NCBI GenBank assembly: GCA_033439795.1
Contig: JAUTDP010000009.1
Span: 868,001-932,000, forward strand
Reading direction: 5' to 3'
Source: Sordaria brevicollis
Taxonomy: Eukaryota; Ascomycota; Sordariomycetes; Sordariales; Sordariaceae
Length of the DNA stretch: 64,000 bases
The position numbers and the translations under genes were made by a program. Below, piece after piece: positions 22,701 to 32,468 of this stretch (the stretch's first letter is position 1; every line of letters begins with the position of its first letter). The notes under the pieces were generated by a model. It worked only from the letters and a program-made list of their open reading frames with translations. It was not told the DNA's origin and did no database searches.

Positions 22701-24052
22701 CCACTTTATTAAAGAAATATATTACTAAAAAATAATTATTAAACAATTAATCTCCCTTCGATTTTATAATTAACTATACTAATATAAAAAATACGAATAC
22801 TTATAACTTTTTAAATTCTCTCTTTCTTAACCCGGTTTAAGAAGGGGAAGTAATAATTATTAGGGAAGTATAAACCGAAGAAGCAATTATTAAGGAAGTA
22901 GAAATTAGCGTACCGCTTCTAAACCCCCTTAATAAGGTTATAAATTTAAAGGAAGACCGAATAGCTATTAATTATTTCGTTAATTAAAATAGTTTTTCTC
23001 CGGGCGGAGCCTATTATACCCGGGAAGACAATGAAACGCCCATTTTATTTTATTGTTTTTAAATATATTTATAATAATTTAATTTAAATAATCCTTTAAT
23101 GTATTATTTATTAAATAATTGTTTAAAGTAGCCTAATTATATATCCTTATTAATATAATTTAGTATTTCGTTTTCAAATTTAATATTTAATTATGTCTTC
23201 TTCTTATTTATTTTTGCCTACTTACCTATATACTATTACGTACTACATTTTGATTCTTATTTATTTAATTCTATTATATATTCAACTTTTATAATATTAA
23301 ATTATATTATTCTTTTAATTCAATTTTATATTATTATTTATATTTTTTTATATTCTTTATCAACTACTTATATTCTTTCTATATATATTTTTCTATACCT
23401 TTCCCCTTCTATTTATTTAGTTCCTTCCCCTTTGATTTAATAAATTGTTTAATAATAATCCTTTTTGAATATTGTTTATCTTTATGTATTTTATATAGTT
23501 AATATAATTTCTTATTAAATTACGTCTTTATTTATTAATATTTAACACACCTCCTATTTTAAATATATTCTTTAATCTATTTTTATATAACTTTTAATAC
23601 GTAAATAATAAATTTTACTATTTCATTGTAATTATATATTACTATGAAATATTTATCTGTTCAATTTGTATTATATATATTTATTAAATAAATTCCGTAT
23701 ATTTATTTATTAATTAATTATTTTATTTAATTTATCCTTTCTTAATTATTTCCTTATATTTCTTTATTATAATTTATTTAATTACTAATATATTTGATAA
23801 TTGTAATTATTATTCAATTTTTCTTTATATTCTTTTAAATAATTTACTTTCTTTTTTAATAATTTATTTTATTATATTTTCTTTCATTTTCTTTCTTGTA
23901 CCTTTTATTTTACTTGTTATACTTTATTTATGTTAAGTTTTTTTTCTTCCCTTATTATTATTATGTCTTTTTTTTTCTTTTTTCGTTTTAAAATTTATTT
24001 TCAATTTCATTTTTCACTATATAACCTTCATTTCCTAATTTTATATAATTTT

Positions 24053-24053
24053 C

Positions 24054-24107
<54 letters not shown>

Positions 24108-24312
24108 TTATTATTATTCTTATTATTATTCTTATTATTATTATTCTTCTTCTTTTTCTTCTTCTTCCTCTTCTTCTTCTTAATATTTAATAATAATAGT
24201 AAGAGTAGTAGTAGTAGTAATAATAGTAGTAGTAATAGTAGTAGTAGTAATAATAGTAATAGTAGTAGTAGTAGTAGTGGTAGTAGTGGTAGTAATAGTA
24301 GTAGTAGTAGTA
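24053..24312. repeat. Trinucleotide microsatellites (ATT)n, (CTT)n and (AGT/AAT)n
   Basis: Three arrays stand next to each other: ATT/TAT units from about 24,053 to 24,140, CTT units to about 24,180, and AGT/AAT units from about 24,195 to 24,312. Long open frames across them encode only repeats and are not genes. Confidence 0.9.
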
Positions 24313-24547
24313 AAGATAATAAAACGTTTATACCCTTTTTACCTCCTAGAATTTTTTTTCGATTTTTTTCGATTTTTTCTAAAAAAAAAATTTCTTCTAC
24401 CTATCCGTCAGATTTTTTTAAAGTCGTTTTTCTCCTTCAGCAGGGGGTATAGGAATTTATAAGGGGGTGCATTTTACTCGCCTTTTTCTTCTCTACATTT
24501 TGGTACCCCCTTCATTACCGGGGTTAGGGTTATAGGCTCTAAAAAAA

Positions 24548-24583
24548 ACTTAGAAGAATTTTTTTCTCGAAATTCTTCTAAGT
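24548..24583. repeat. 14-bp perfect inverted repeat (hairpin)
   Basis: ACTTAGAAGAATTT at 24,548-24,561 pairs with its reverse complement at 24,570-24,583 across an 8-nt loop. Confidence 0.85.
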
Positions 24584-24603
24584 CTACTAACAATTTTTTC
24601 ATT

Positions 24604-24689
24604 GCCGGCCGCCAACCTTCCGCCGGCCGCCAACTTTCCGCCGGACCGCTAACCTTTCCGCCGGACTGCCAACCTTTCCGCCGGACTAC
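24604..24689 (+). repeat. GC-rich minisatellite, 18-20-bp unit
   Basis: Four full units and one partial unit follow each other: 24604-24621, 24622-24639, 24640-24659, 24660-24679 and 24680-24689. The unit is GCCGGCCGCCAACCTTCC, with later units 20 bp long. CpA is present, so the array is not RIP-mutated. Confidence 0.9.
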
Positions 24690-25399
24690 CCGTCGCATCT
24701 TTTCCAAAGACAAAAACGCTTCTTTTTCATTTTTCTCAACAACCAGATGTCGCACGCGCATGCAAAAAGCACCATCATGACCGTCTCAATTCGCTCTTCA
24801 AAATGACACCGAGTGCACTCAGATGCATTGGATCGTTGAGGCGTTGTTTTGCTTTCAATCCTTTTCATCCCATTTCGCTATTAAAACCGTGTCCCGGTGG
24901 GGCGCCCTAGGCTTCTTTTAGTTTAGTTTTGGCTCGTGCACGGTTCGGCGCACGTGGAATTAATTGCACTCTGGGCAAATATAGACAAAAACGCCGCACC
25001 TTCCGTTTGCTGCGCGGGCCCATGGCACGACCTTCGTTTTCAACTCCGGGGTTCAAATCTATGGTTCGGGGCCCGCCGCAGCTCCACGTTCAAGTGTGGG
25101 CGTTTCAATAATTATTTAATACTATTAAATATATTATTATTAATTTCCTTTCTTATAAGGGTATTTACTATAGATTGTATTAAGTACGTTAAAAAGGAAT
25201 TATTAAAAAGTTTCGAGCCTTAGAAGGTAATATTTAATACTAAACGTTTTTACTAACCTATAATTACAATATATAGGAAGAAAATTATTAAAATAGAATT
25301 ATAGCGCTTTATATATAAAAAAAAGGTAATTACTAAAAATATAATCGAATCCCTAATCGTTATTAATAAATTCTAAAGCCTTTACCGTTACTAACTACC

Positions 25400-26935
25400 G
25401 CTAATACTTCGCAATTATAAAAACTTCGATAAATATCCTTTAAGCGACTTCTTTAAATAAACCGAGCGAATTTATTTCGAAAATTATAAATAAATAAAAA
25501 TTTAAATGGAAATAGACCGCGACGAACCTAGAATTAAAGGTAAATAAATCTTCGATTATATATAGGTATATATTTATAAATACTTTAAGAATAACTACTT
25601 CAATAAGGTTAAAGTTCGTTTAATTATATATAGAAATTAATAAATAAAGATTATAAGGTAAAAAACCTATACCTCTACCTTAATAGGAAAGTCCTTCCGT
25701 ACCCTTATAATTATAGTTTTACGTTTTAACCTTGAATTTATTTAATAGGACGTAGTTAACGCTTTTATAAACGTAATAATAAATAAAGAAATCTATATAT
25801 ATATACTATTAAATTATTATATTTAGGGGAAAGTACTTAAAATCCTTAAAGTATTATATAATTTTCGTTATTCCCCACTAATATAGTAATAAAAGTTTAT
25901 AAAGATATTTAAAGCCCTAAAGTTTTACGCAATCCTTAAAAATCCTTATATTCTAATTAACGATAGTATTTTAATTTTCTATTATATTAATAATATTATT
26001 TTCTATTATTACCCTACTAAGGAAGAAGTTGCCTAATAATATATAAAAATTTTATAATCCCGGTATAATTTAATTAGAGGAGAAGAATTATAATAATTTT
26101 TAAGCATTAAAGTAATCCGCGATTATAAGGCCTATAAAATTTAATTATCTTAATAATTATACCTTTAAAAAATCTATAAGCTCGCTAATAATAAACGTAT
26201 TATTTAAATCTTAATAAATAATATCGAATTAATACTTAATAATTATAAAGCTACTAATTAATTTATTTATCGATATTAAATTAAAATTGGGTCTATACTT
26301 TACGCTACTATTATTATTAAATTAAATATTACCTTTGTAGCTAATCGATTTATTAAATATAATTATAACCTAGGATTAAAATATTATAAAGCCGTAGATA
26401 AAATATTATATTACTTCTTTATTACTATAAACCTAGCTTTATATTATAGAGGAAATACTAAGCTTCAATTTACTTTTAATACCTCCTTTACCGATAATTC
26501 CATTAACTATAAAAGCTCTTAAAGTTTTATAATAAAATTATATAATAGATTTATTTATTAAGGAGCCTTTAAATAATTAATAGTAATTATTTCTATAATC
26601 GAAATAGAATTCGTAGCCTTTTTTAACGTCGTTAAAGAAGTATTATATATTATAAAGTTATTTAGAAGTTTTATATTAAAACTCTCTAACCCTACCCTAA
26701 TTCTCGAATATAATAATATTTAAATACTCAAAATCCTAAATATAAAGGTATTAAAACTAATAATTAAATTCCGCTATATTAATATTTATTAATATTAATT
26801 AAAGTAAGAAGTATAGGTAGGGATAATTAAAATATAGTATTTCGAAACTTTAAAAATGCCCGTAAACGGTATAATTAAAATATTAACCGTAAAAAAATAT
26901 TAGGAATTTAAGAAATTAATAGGAATGGATTTTAT
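25400..26935 (+). pseudogene. Copia reverse transcriptase and RNase H remnant
   Basis: A plus-strand frame shows a copia RT start (EMEIDRDEPRIKG followed by KIFDYI), then KVKVRLII, FNLEFI, DVVNAFINVI and KEIYIYI. FYYINNI at the former YVDD box follows, and the RNase H end has RYINIY and KILTVKK. Stops sit where Gln or Trp is expected in copia proteins (CAA/CAG to TAA/TAG, TGG to TAG). Both catalytic Asp of YVDD now read Asn, which is a G-to-A RIP product. It cannot be functional. Confidence 0.85.
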
Positions 26936-27057
26936 ATAAAATAAAGAAGGTTATTAGCGGGTAAAATACCCAAAAATTAAAGAAATAAATAAGGAGGAGC
27001 AATTGGTTTTGTGTAAATAGCTTTAGATTTATCCATTTTAGGAAATAGATTATATTT

Positions 27058-27064
27058 AGGGAGG
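27058..27064 (+). other. Polypurine tract of the copia element
   Basis: AGGGAGG abuts the TG start of the right LTR at 27065, the place where plus-strand DNA synthesis is primed in LTR elements. Confidence 0.7.
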
Positions 27065-27254
27065 TGTATCAAATTAGAGGGTAAATTCGATTAATAAAAA
27101 TAGGCTTACGTAAAGCGCCCCAACTACCAAATTCTAGCTGCAAACCTTCCTAATAGTCTAGGCACCCCCAATTCGGGTTCCACAGAACTCTTCTGAATAT
27201 ACACATCAATTTTAACCCTCAATTACGATATCCACTTTGCTGTGCAATCTAACA
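27065..27254 (+). repeat. Right (3') LTR of the copia element
   Basis: It starts TGTATCAAATTAGAGG after the polypurine tract and ends GCAATCTAACA, with TTAGG directly after (27255-27259). The inner part is RIP-mutated, whereas the outer part retains CpA and TpG, the mirror image of the left LTR. Confidence 0.88.
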
Positions 27255-27259
27255 TTAGG

Positions 27260-27673
27260 TGCACGCAGGATGTGGCGCTAGTGAATGATACCCGAGGCGG
27301 CACGAAGGCGGGCGCCGCATTGACTGGCAAAAAACTAAAGTGGAACGGAACGAACCTCCAAGTCGGCCGAACCATTTTCTTATCGATAAGGTAATTTTGC
27401 CGTCGCGGTTCCTCAATTCCTGAAGGTTCATCCAGTCGTCTCCAAAAAGCCGTCATCACATCCGTCTCGTCAGTGTACCTTTACGGCCAGAAAAGTCGAG
27501 CTTGAACAACACTCCTGGATCACGGCGCCTTTCAATTGCTGCACGAAAATCTCGGACAACGCACACAGCCCTCACTCCCATCCCGCTCTCTGATCGCCAG
27601 ACGTGTTCTGGCTGATCATTGAACCTATCCACAGAAGGAGAGAAGAACGTCGGCAAAAGGACCAAACTTGACA
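27260..27673. other. Intergenic: RIM2-type gene promoter next to the copia LTR
   Basis: About 410 bp of normal-composition DNA separate the LTR from the carrier gene start. No gene recognised. CpA is present, so RIP has not spread noticeably into this promoter. Confidence 0.5.
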
Positions 27674-28929
27674 ATGGAGTCATTGCCGGCCACCAGGAGG
27701 GTACCCGGTTCCTCCGACCAGCACTACAAGGGCGACCATATCCCGCTCGTCGTATCTCGCGAGACGGGCGACATAGTACCAGAGTCACACCAAGCCGATC
27801 CGATAGTACGGCCAGATAAGGCCGAGGCAACACCATTTGCAAAATCATGGGCGCACTTTGTTGCGGGAGGGTAAGCAAAGAACCCACTCCTCTTCACGGA
27901 CGGGAAAAGCCATTGCACTCCCGTCCCGTCAGGCAAGAAGAGCTCTGAGCTTTAACACTCGCTGCGCGCAGAATCGGTGGTATGACAGCGGCAGCCTTGA
28001 CGGCCCCATTAGACGTTCTCAAGACTCGTCTCCAGTCCGACTTCTACCAAGCACAACTCCGAGCCTCGCGACAAGCCCACGCAGGAGTGCCTCTCAATCC
28101 GGTTCGCGCCGCGTGGTACCACTTTAGCGAGACGGGTCAGATCCTTTCGTCCGTCTACCGTCAAGAAGGCCCGCGCGCCTTGTTCAAGGGTCTCGGCCCC
28201 AACCTCGTCGGCGTCGTGCCCGCGCGCTCCATCAACTTCTTCACCTACGGCAACGGCAAGCGGCTGATCGCCAAGTACTTCAACGATGGACAAGAAGGCA
28301 CGTGGGTGCACCTCAGCGCAGGCGTGCTGGCGGGCATCGTGACGAGCACGGCGACGAACCCGATCTGGATGGTCAAGACGCGGCTGCAGCTCGACAAGAA
28401 CGTGGCGGCCGAGAGCGGGGGCGTGACGAGGCGGCAGTACCAGAACAGCTACGACTGCATCCGGCAGATCCTGCGGAACGAAGGGCTCCGGGGCCTGTAC
28501 AAGGGCATGAGCGCGAGCTACCTGGGCGTGGCCGAGTCGACGCTGCAGTGGGTGCTGTACGAGCGCATGAAGACGGCGCTGGCGTTGCGGGAGGAGAAGA
28601 TTGTGCAGAGCGGGCGCCAGAAGACGTGGTGGGACCACGCCGTCAACTGGACTGGCAATGCGGGCGCCGCGGGCGGCGCGAAGCTTGTCGCGGCCATCCT
28701 CACATACCCCCATGAGGTCGCCCGCACCCGTCTACGACAGGCGCCCATGGACGGCAGCAAGCCCAAGTATACGGGCCTGATCCAGTGCTTCAAGCTCGTC
28801 TTCAAGGAGGAGGGCATGGCCGGTCTGTACGGTGGTATGACCCCGCACATGCTCAGGACGGTGCCCAGCGCCGCCATCATGTTTGGCATGTACGAAGCCA
28901 TCCTCAGACTTCTTGGTACTCCGTCATGA
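27674..28929 (+). CDS. rim2: Mitochondrial pyrimidine nucleotide carrier, RIM2 type
   Basis: Two exons, 27674-27870 and 27972-28929 (GTAAGC donor, GCGCAG acceptor, phase 2), give 384 residues; yeast Rim2 has 377. Three Solcar repeats carry the signatures PLDVLKTRLQ (from residue 78), PIWMVKTRLQL and PHEVARTRLRQ. Each is followed by a helix and a glycine-rich segment (GPRALFKGLGPNLVG, GLRGLYKGMSASYLG, GMAGLYGGMTPHMLR). The second signature with Ile-Trp instead of an acidic residue is typical of the Rim2/SLC25A33-36 group, which exchanges pyrimidine (deoxy)nucleotides across the inner membrane for mtDNA and mtRNA synthesis. Exon 2 is markedly GC-rich at third positions, so long frames also occur in other phases. 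Substrate follows from the family, not from a test. Confidence 0.88.
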
Positions 28930-30411
28930 AAAACCAACGAATCTGGATAGATGATACGGGATCACGAATGACAAGGCGCACATATCCCGGATGAAGTCGG
29001 CCGAACGGACGGATGAGTTGTTTGAGGAACCAAGAAGAGAAGGAACGGCGAAACCCTACAGACAGACACACAGCTTTCCGACCCGTCCATACCTCCCTCT
29101 CTCTCTATCTCGGAATTTTGGGAGAAACCGACCGACCAAAGGATGAGGCTTCCGTGATCCCGGCCAACGCTCTAAACTTGCGCCAATACCCATGTACGAT
29201 TATTCTCAGCTATTGACGGCGACGCTTGAAGACAAAAGGCGTTAAGGCGTTCACAGCAATTGAACCTCCCCCATCATCTCCTGTGGCCGCTCGCAAAATC
29301 AACAACCACACCACCCCTTTTCCTTAATATCGACTCTCACTTTTCCATGATTTTCCCATTTGAACGAACAGCAGAGCGGCCAGGAATGCCATCATTGGAA
29401 GAGGGAGGTGAATGAGAGACAGCAGAATCAACATTGTAAGATTAGTGTCAGAAGAAGACCCAAGGATGGGGCTGGCTTGGGCTGGCTGGCAGAAATTTTT
29501 TTTCAGTCGGTCTGGTATGTACTGGTAAGGGGGAAAATGGAGCAGCAACTGCAGTACCAAGAGCCTCTCGGGATAAAAGGATGGGAACAGCGGAAAATTA
29601 CTATCGGGATTCATAGGGAAATAGAGTTATCAAAAGTGAAAGTGCAGATATTCAGTCGTATCACCGGTGTGGTTCCTACAGTTTGTACGTTTTGACGTGC
29701 CTGGGGTTGCCATGTCCTCTGCAAAAATAACAACGAGAATCGATTCATTCTGAACGGCTTAAAGCGTCCCAGCATCAACACTTTCCCTTTCCTTGGTATC
29801 GCTAACCTTCATACTTAAACGGAACGGGGATATATATTTGGAAAATCATCTCAAGAACAACCCTTTTCAACAACCTGAACTTCTCGTCAATAACGGGGGG
29901 GGGGGGGGCCCTCTCATACTTCCAGTTCGTTCTGTGTTCTCTCGGCTCCTTTACCTTATACCACTTCCCTCGCAAAAACAGCAACAATCAACGATCACAA
30001 AATCACGACTCCTCACCACCGACACCATCATCACCATTGCCTGGCACCATCAGCTTACATAGACTGCGTCTCAGCAGCCCAGCCCCTTGGAGGGCGTTTG
30101 CGTAGTTTTCTCGGCCTCGTCCGCGGCGTCATCATCACTCTCGTCGCCTGTGTTGTTTGTGACAACCGGTGGCTGTGGTCTTCTCGTTGCGACGATGCAG
30201 TGGTGGTGGTGGTGGTGGTGGTGTAATTACTAGTATTGGTAATGTGGATGGTTTCAACATCAACAACGCTATGGTGGTTATTACTGGCTAATAACGAAGA
30301 AGAGGGAAAAGCAGCAGATGACGTAGTGGATGCGGTGGATGGTAAGGACGAGCGTGGGGGAGTTGGTAGTGAGCCTCCTACTCCCCATGAGTATTTATTG
30401 CGGAAGAGGAG
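28930..30411. other. Intergenic between convergent RIM2-type and SNX3 genes
   Basis: Two 3' ends meet here. No gene is recognised. Low-complexity tracts include 14 G at 29895-29908 and GGT repeats at about 30,200-30,222. Confidence 0.5.
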
Positions 30412-31097
30412 TCACCATGCGTTGCGGTCCCAGTTGGGGTCTGTTATTCGGTAAAAAAGTAAAGGGATATAGTTAGCAAAAGCAAAGAAGAGTGTGGGGA
30501 GTAGGAAGAGGAACAGGAGACAGAGGGGTAACTCACCCTGCACAAAAGCGGCCAGCACCTTACTCCCCGTTTGCAAGAGCGGGTGTCCCACGACAATCTT
30601 GAGGAACTTCTCCAACCCGGCCCTGCGACCCTCGATCACGTCGTCGCTGAAACGGTTGGTGAACACCTTGCCGGGCAGAGGAGGGATCGTGACGCGGGCG
30701 CTCTCGCGCTCCAGGATGTCGCGGAAGTACTCAAAGTCCGAGTAGCGGCGGCGCACCGTCGACTGCCGCAGCTTGAAGGCAGGGATGTTGGTGCGACATA
30801 CGATCTCGTAGTCGGTGTACATGTGGCGGCCGATACCATGGGTTCGTGGGTTGCGGACCTGTTCGGATAGGTAAACATGTCAGCGATGTCTAGTTTGGGA
30901 GCGTTGGTGGTAGTCGCCGTGGTCGAAGAATAGACACGTGCCCGACTTCAACCATCGTAGCCGGGCCGGCCATGTGATAGTTCGAGCCAACCGATGGGGT
31001 GAGACTAGATAGGACCAACCTCAATCTCCAAAAAGTTCTCGGGCGGACCGTAGATCTCATCGAACGACTGTTGTCGTGTGTCTGGTAGGGACTGCAT
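30412..31097 (-). CDS. snx3: Sorting nexin-3 (SNX3/GRD19), PX-domain protein
   Basis: Three exons on the minus strand, 31020-31097, 30537-30858 and 30412-30440, give 142 residues. The protein starts [22 protein letters not shown] and is nearly all PX domain. It has the phosphoinositide-binding core [10 protein letters not shown] (62-71), the Pro-rich loop PPLPGK (85-90) and [18 protein letters not shown] (104-121). The last exon encodes DPNWDRNAW. This size and order match SNX3/Grd19, which binds PtdIns3P on endosomes and helps retromer return cargo to the Golgi. The first donor is GTTGGT; the others are standard. The frame stays open upstream of the ATG with Ser/Pro/Ala-rich codons, so a longer isoform is possible. 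Confidence 0.92.
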
Positions 31098-32468
31098 GAT
31101 GGGCCGGTGTAGACGGGCAGCAGCAGCAGCAGCCGCTTTCGCTTTATCTGACTGGGGACCCGTTGGGCTGGCCGGACTGGTGGGCGATGTTGGTGAGGTG
31201 GGAGAGGTCGCGCGCGCACCCGGGGCGGCGGACCCGAAGTCGCTGGAGGACGCCGTTTTCGCGGTTTGGAAAGAACGCCTGTTGAATGATTGTTGTCAAA
31301 AGCAGAGAGCTGGTTTCCCGGTCAGAATGGCGGGAATCAGCTTAAGTCGGCTTAGCTGTAGTCGGCGCTGGAAATGTTGCTTTATCAGAAGAGCACTTGG
31401 ATAACTTGAACAGCGTAGCTGATGGTGTTGATAAGGCGAAGCAGCTAGGAAGCTTGGGCGCAATGAATGGGTTCACCGTGCCGTCAAATGAGTCTAGAAG
31501 AACTTACATGACACAGCAACTTTAGAAAGATCAGATCAAATGTGGGGGTTTGTTGATTGACGTTGGAGGAAAACGAGGTTACGAGGGGAAGGTACACCTG
31601 GAAATACGAGCTCACGAGAGTCGTAGCCACGCTATGAGGGGGAGCCCAGGCTAAAATGGGGACCCGAATGGGTTCGACCCATTTCCAGCATCCCGGTTCC
31701 AGTACGCTCGATGACGATCCCCGCCATGCCGAAGGTGGGGATGTGTGACGGTAAAATACGTTACACGTTACAATACCAAAGCATCAGCCCGAGACAGCAC
31801 TGGTCCATGGCTTCACTTGCGGTATACCGTATAGAGTCAACGTCGAAGTATGCCTGGTCAATGTCAGTGGTTAGTATCACGGCACGCCTCAAGGGAGTGA
31901 GAAGCAGTTGATATATCATTACGTCCATTGTACCTAGCTTGGGGATGGGGCTGATCCCTTTTTACTGGATAAGTATCTATAGAAACTCGCTCTTGACTCC
32001 AGGCCTAGGTATGTGCAGAGCATGGTCTGAAGCCCAAACAATGCTTCAGCAGGTGTCGCTTTAGCAGACACTACTCCCACACATCTCCGTACTATTTTCT
32101 TGCGAATATACTCACATGTATGAGAGATGACCTGCCATGCGAGTCTTTGTTTTTCCAACATTGATGGCTCTGGAGTCGCCTGACAAGCTGTAAGAGTGCG
32201 ACGAGGTTGGCATGAGCTTTTCCAAGGTGTATAGGTCAACGAAACAATGTTTCCCTCACCTGCGGTCCCAATCTCTAGACTTGTGTTTCGTACCACACCC
32301 TCTGCCTGTGTGCAGATATCTGGGTAAAGCCCGCTAGAAACGCCCTTCCTCTTATTCAGCACTAATTCCTCATCACGTCTTGGCCTCAGGAGTAGCCAAA
32401 TGGGTTTAGCCGTCAGCGGCTCAGCCAGACGACCACGGTACCGTTCAATCTGTGGACCCCTTCCTCCT
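31098..32468. other. Intergenic: SNX3 promoter and PRP21 3' flank
   Basis: The first 180 bp stay in frame with SNX3 and are Ala/Ser/Pro-rich on the minus strand. The rest shows no gene. A minus-strand frame at 31,934-32,770 overlaps the PRP21 exon in another phase and is rejected. Confidence 0.4.

Larger units (their letters stand above)
23031..25107. mobile_element. Insert inside copia, bounded by 11-bp inverted repeats
   Basis: TGAAACGCCCA near 23,033 is mirrored by TGGGCGTTTCA near 25,097-25,107. Between them the sequence is unlike the rest of the element: first about 1 kb of pyrimidine-rich AT DNA, then trinucleotide arrays, a hairpin, a GC-rich minisatellite and a 230-bp GC-rich stretch that keeps CpA and TpG. 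Copia integrase reads up to it and reverse transcriptase resumes after it. No transposase frame is visible. It could be a non-autonomous DNA transposon or a captured single-copy host segment. No clear target duplication was found, so ends are approximate. Confidence 0.5.
19513..27254 (+). mobile_element. Ty1/copia LTR retrotransposon, RIP-inactivated
   Basis: The element is bounded by LTRs at 19513-19700 and 27065-27254 and by a TTAGG duplication. Inside, CpA and TpG are nearly absent while CpG, CpC and CpT remain, as expected for RIP. Reading the plus strand with stops taken as former Gln or Trp codons gives copia domains. The reverse transcriptase has IFDYIQVYIYKYFKNNYFNK, then DVVNAF near 25,750 and FYYINNI (former YVDD box) near 25,980. 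RNase H ends near 26,930 with MPVNGIIKILTVKK, the normal copia C-terminus. Gag-like and integrase-like frames fill 19.8-22.9 kb. The order gag-INT-RT-RH and plus orientation are clear. The element is dead. It also carries a 2.1-kb insert at about 23,031-25,107. Confidence 0.88.

Noticed and set aside
24050..24310. CRISPR-like regular repeats
   Set aside because: They are simple trinucleotide arrays without unique spacers, in eukaryotic nuclear DNA.
23930..24462. Open frames of Ile/Leu and Val repeats
   Set aside because: They are translations of trinucleotide microsatellites and poly-T.
28009..28713. Long antisense frame across the mitochondrial carrier
   Set aside because: High GC at third positions of the real gene opens several frames; the antisense product is Arg/Ala/Val-rich with no family resemblance.
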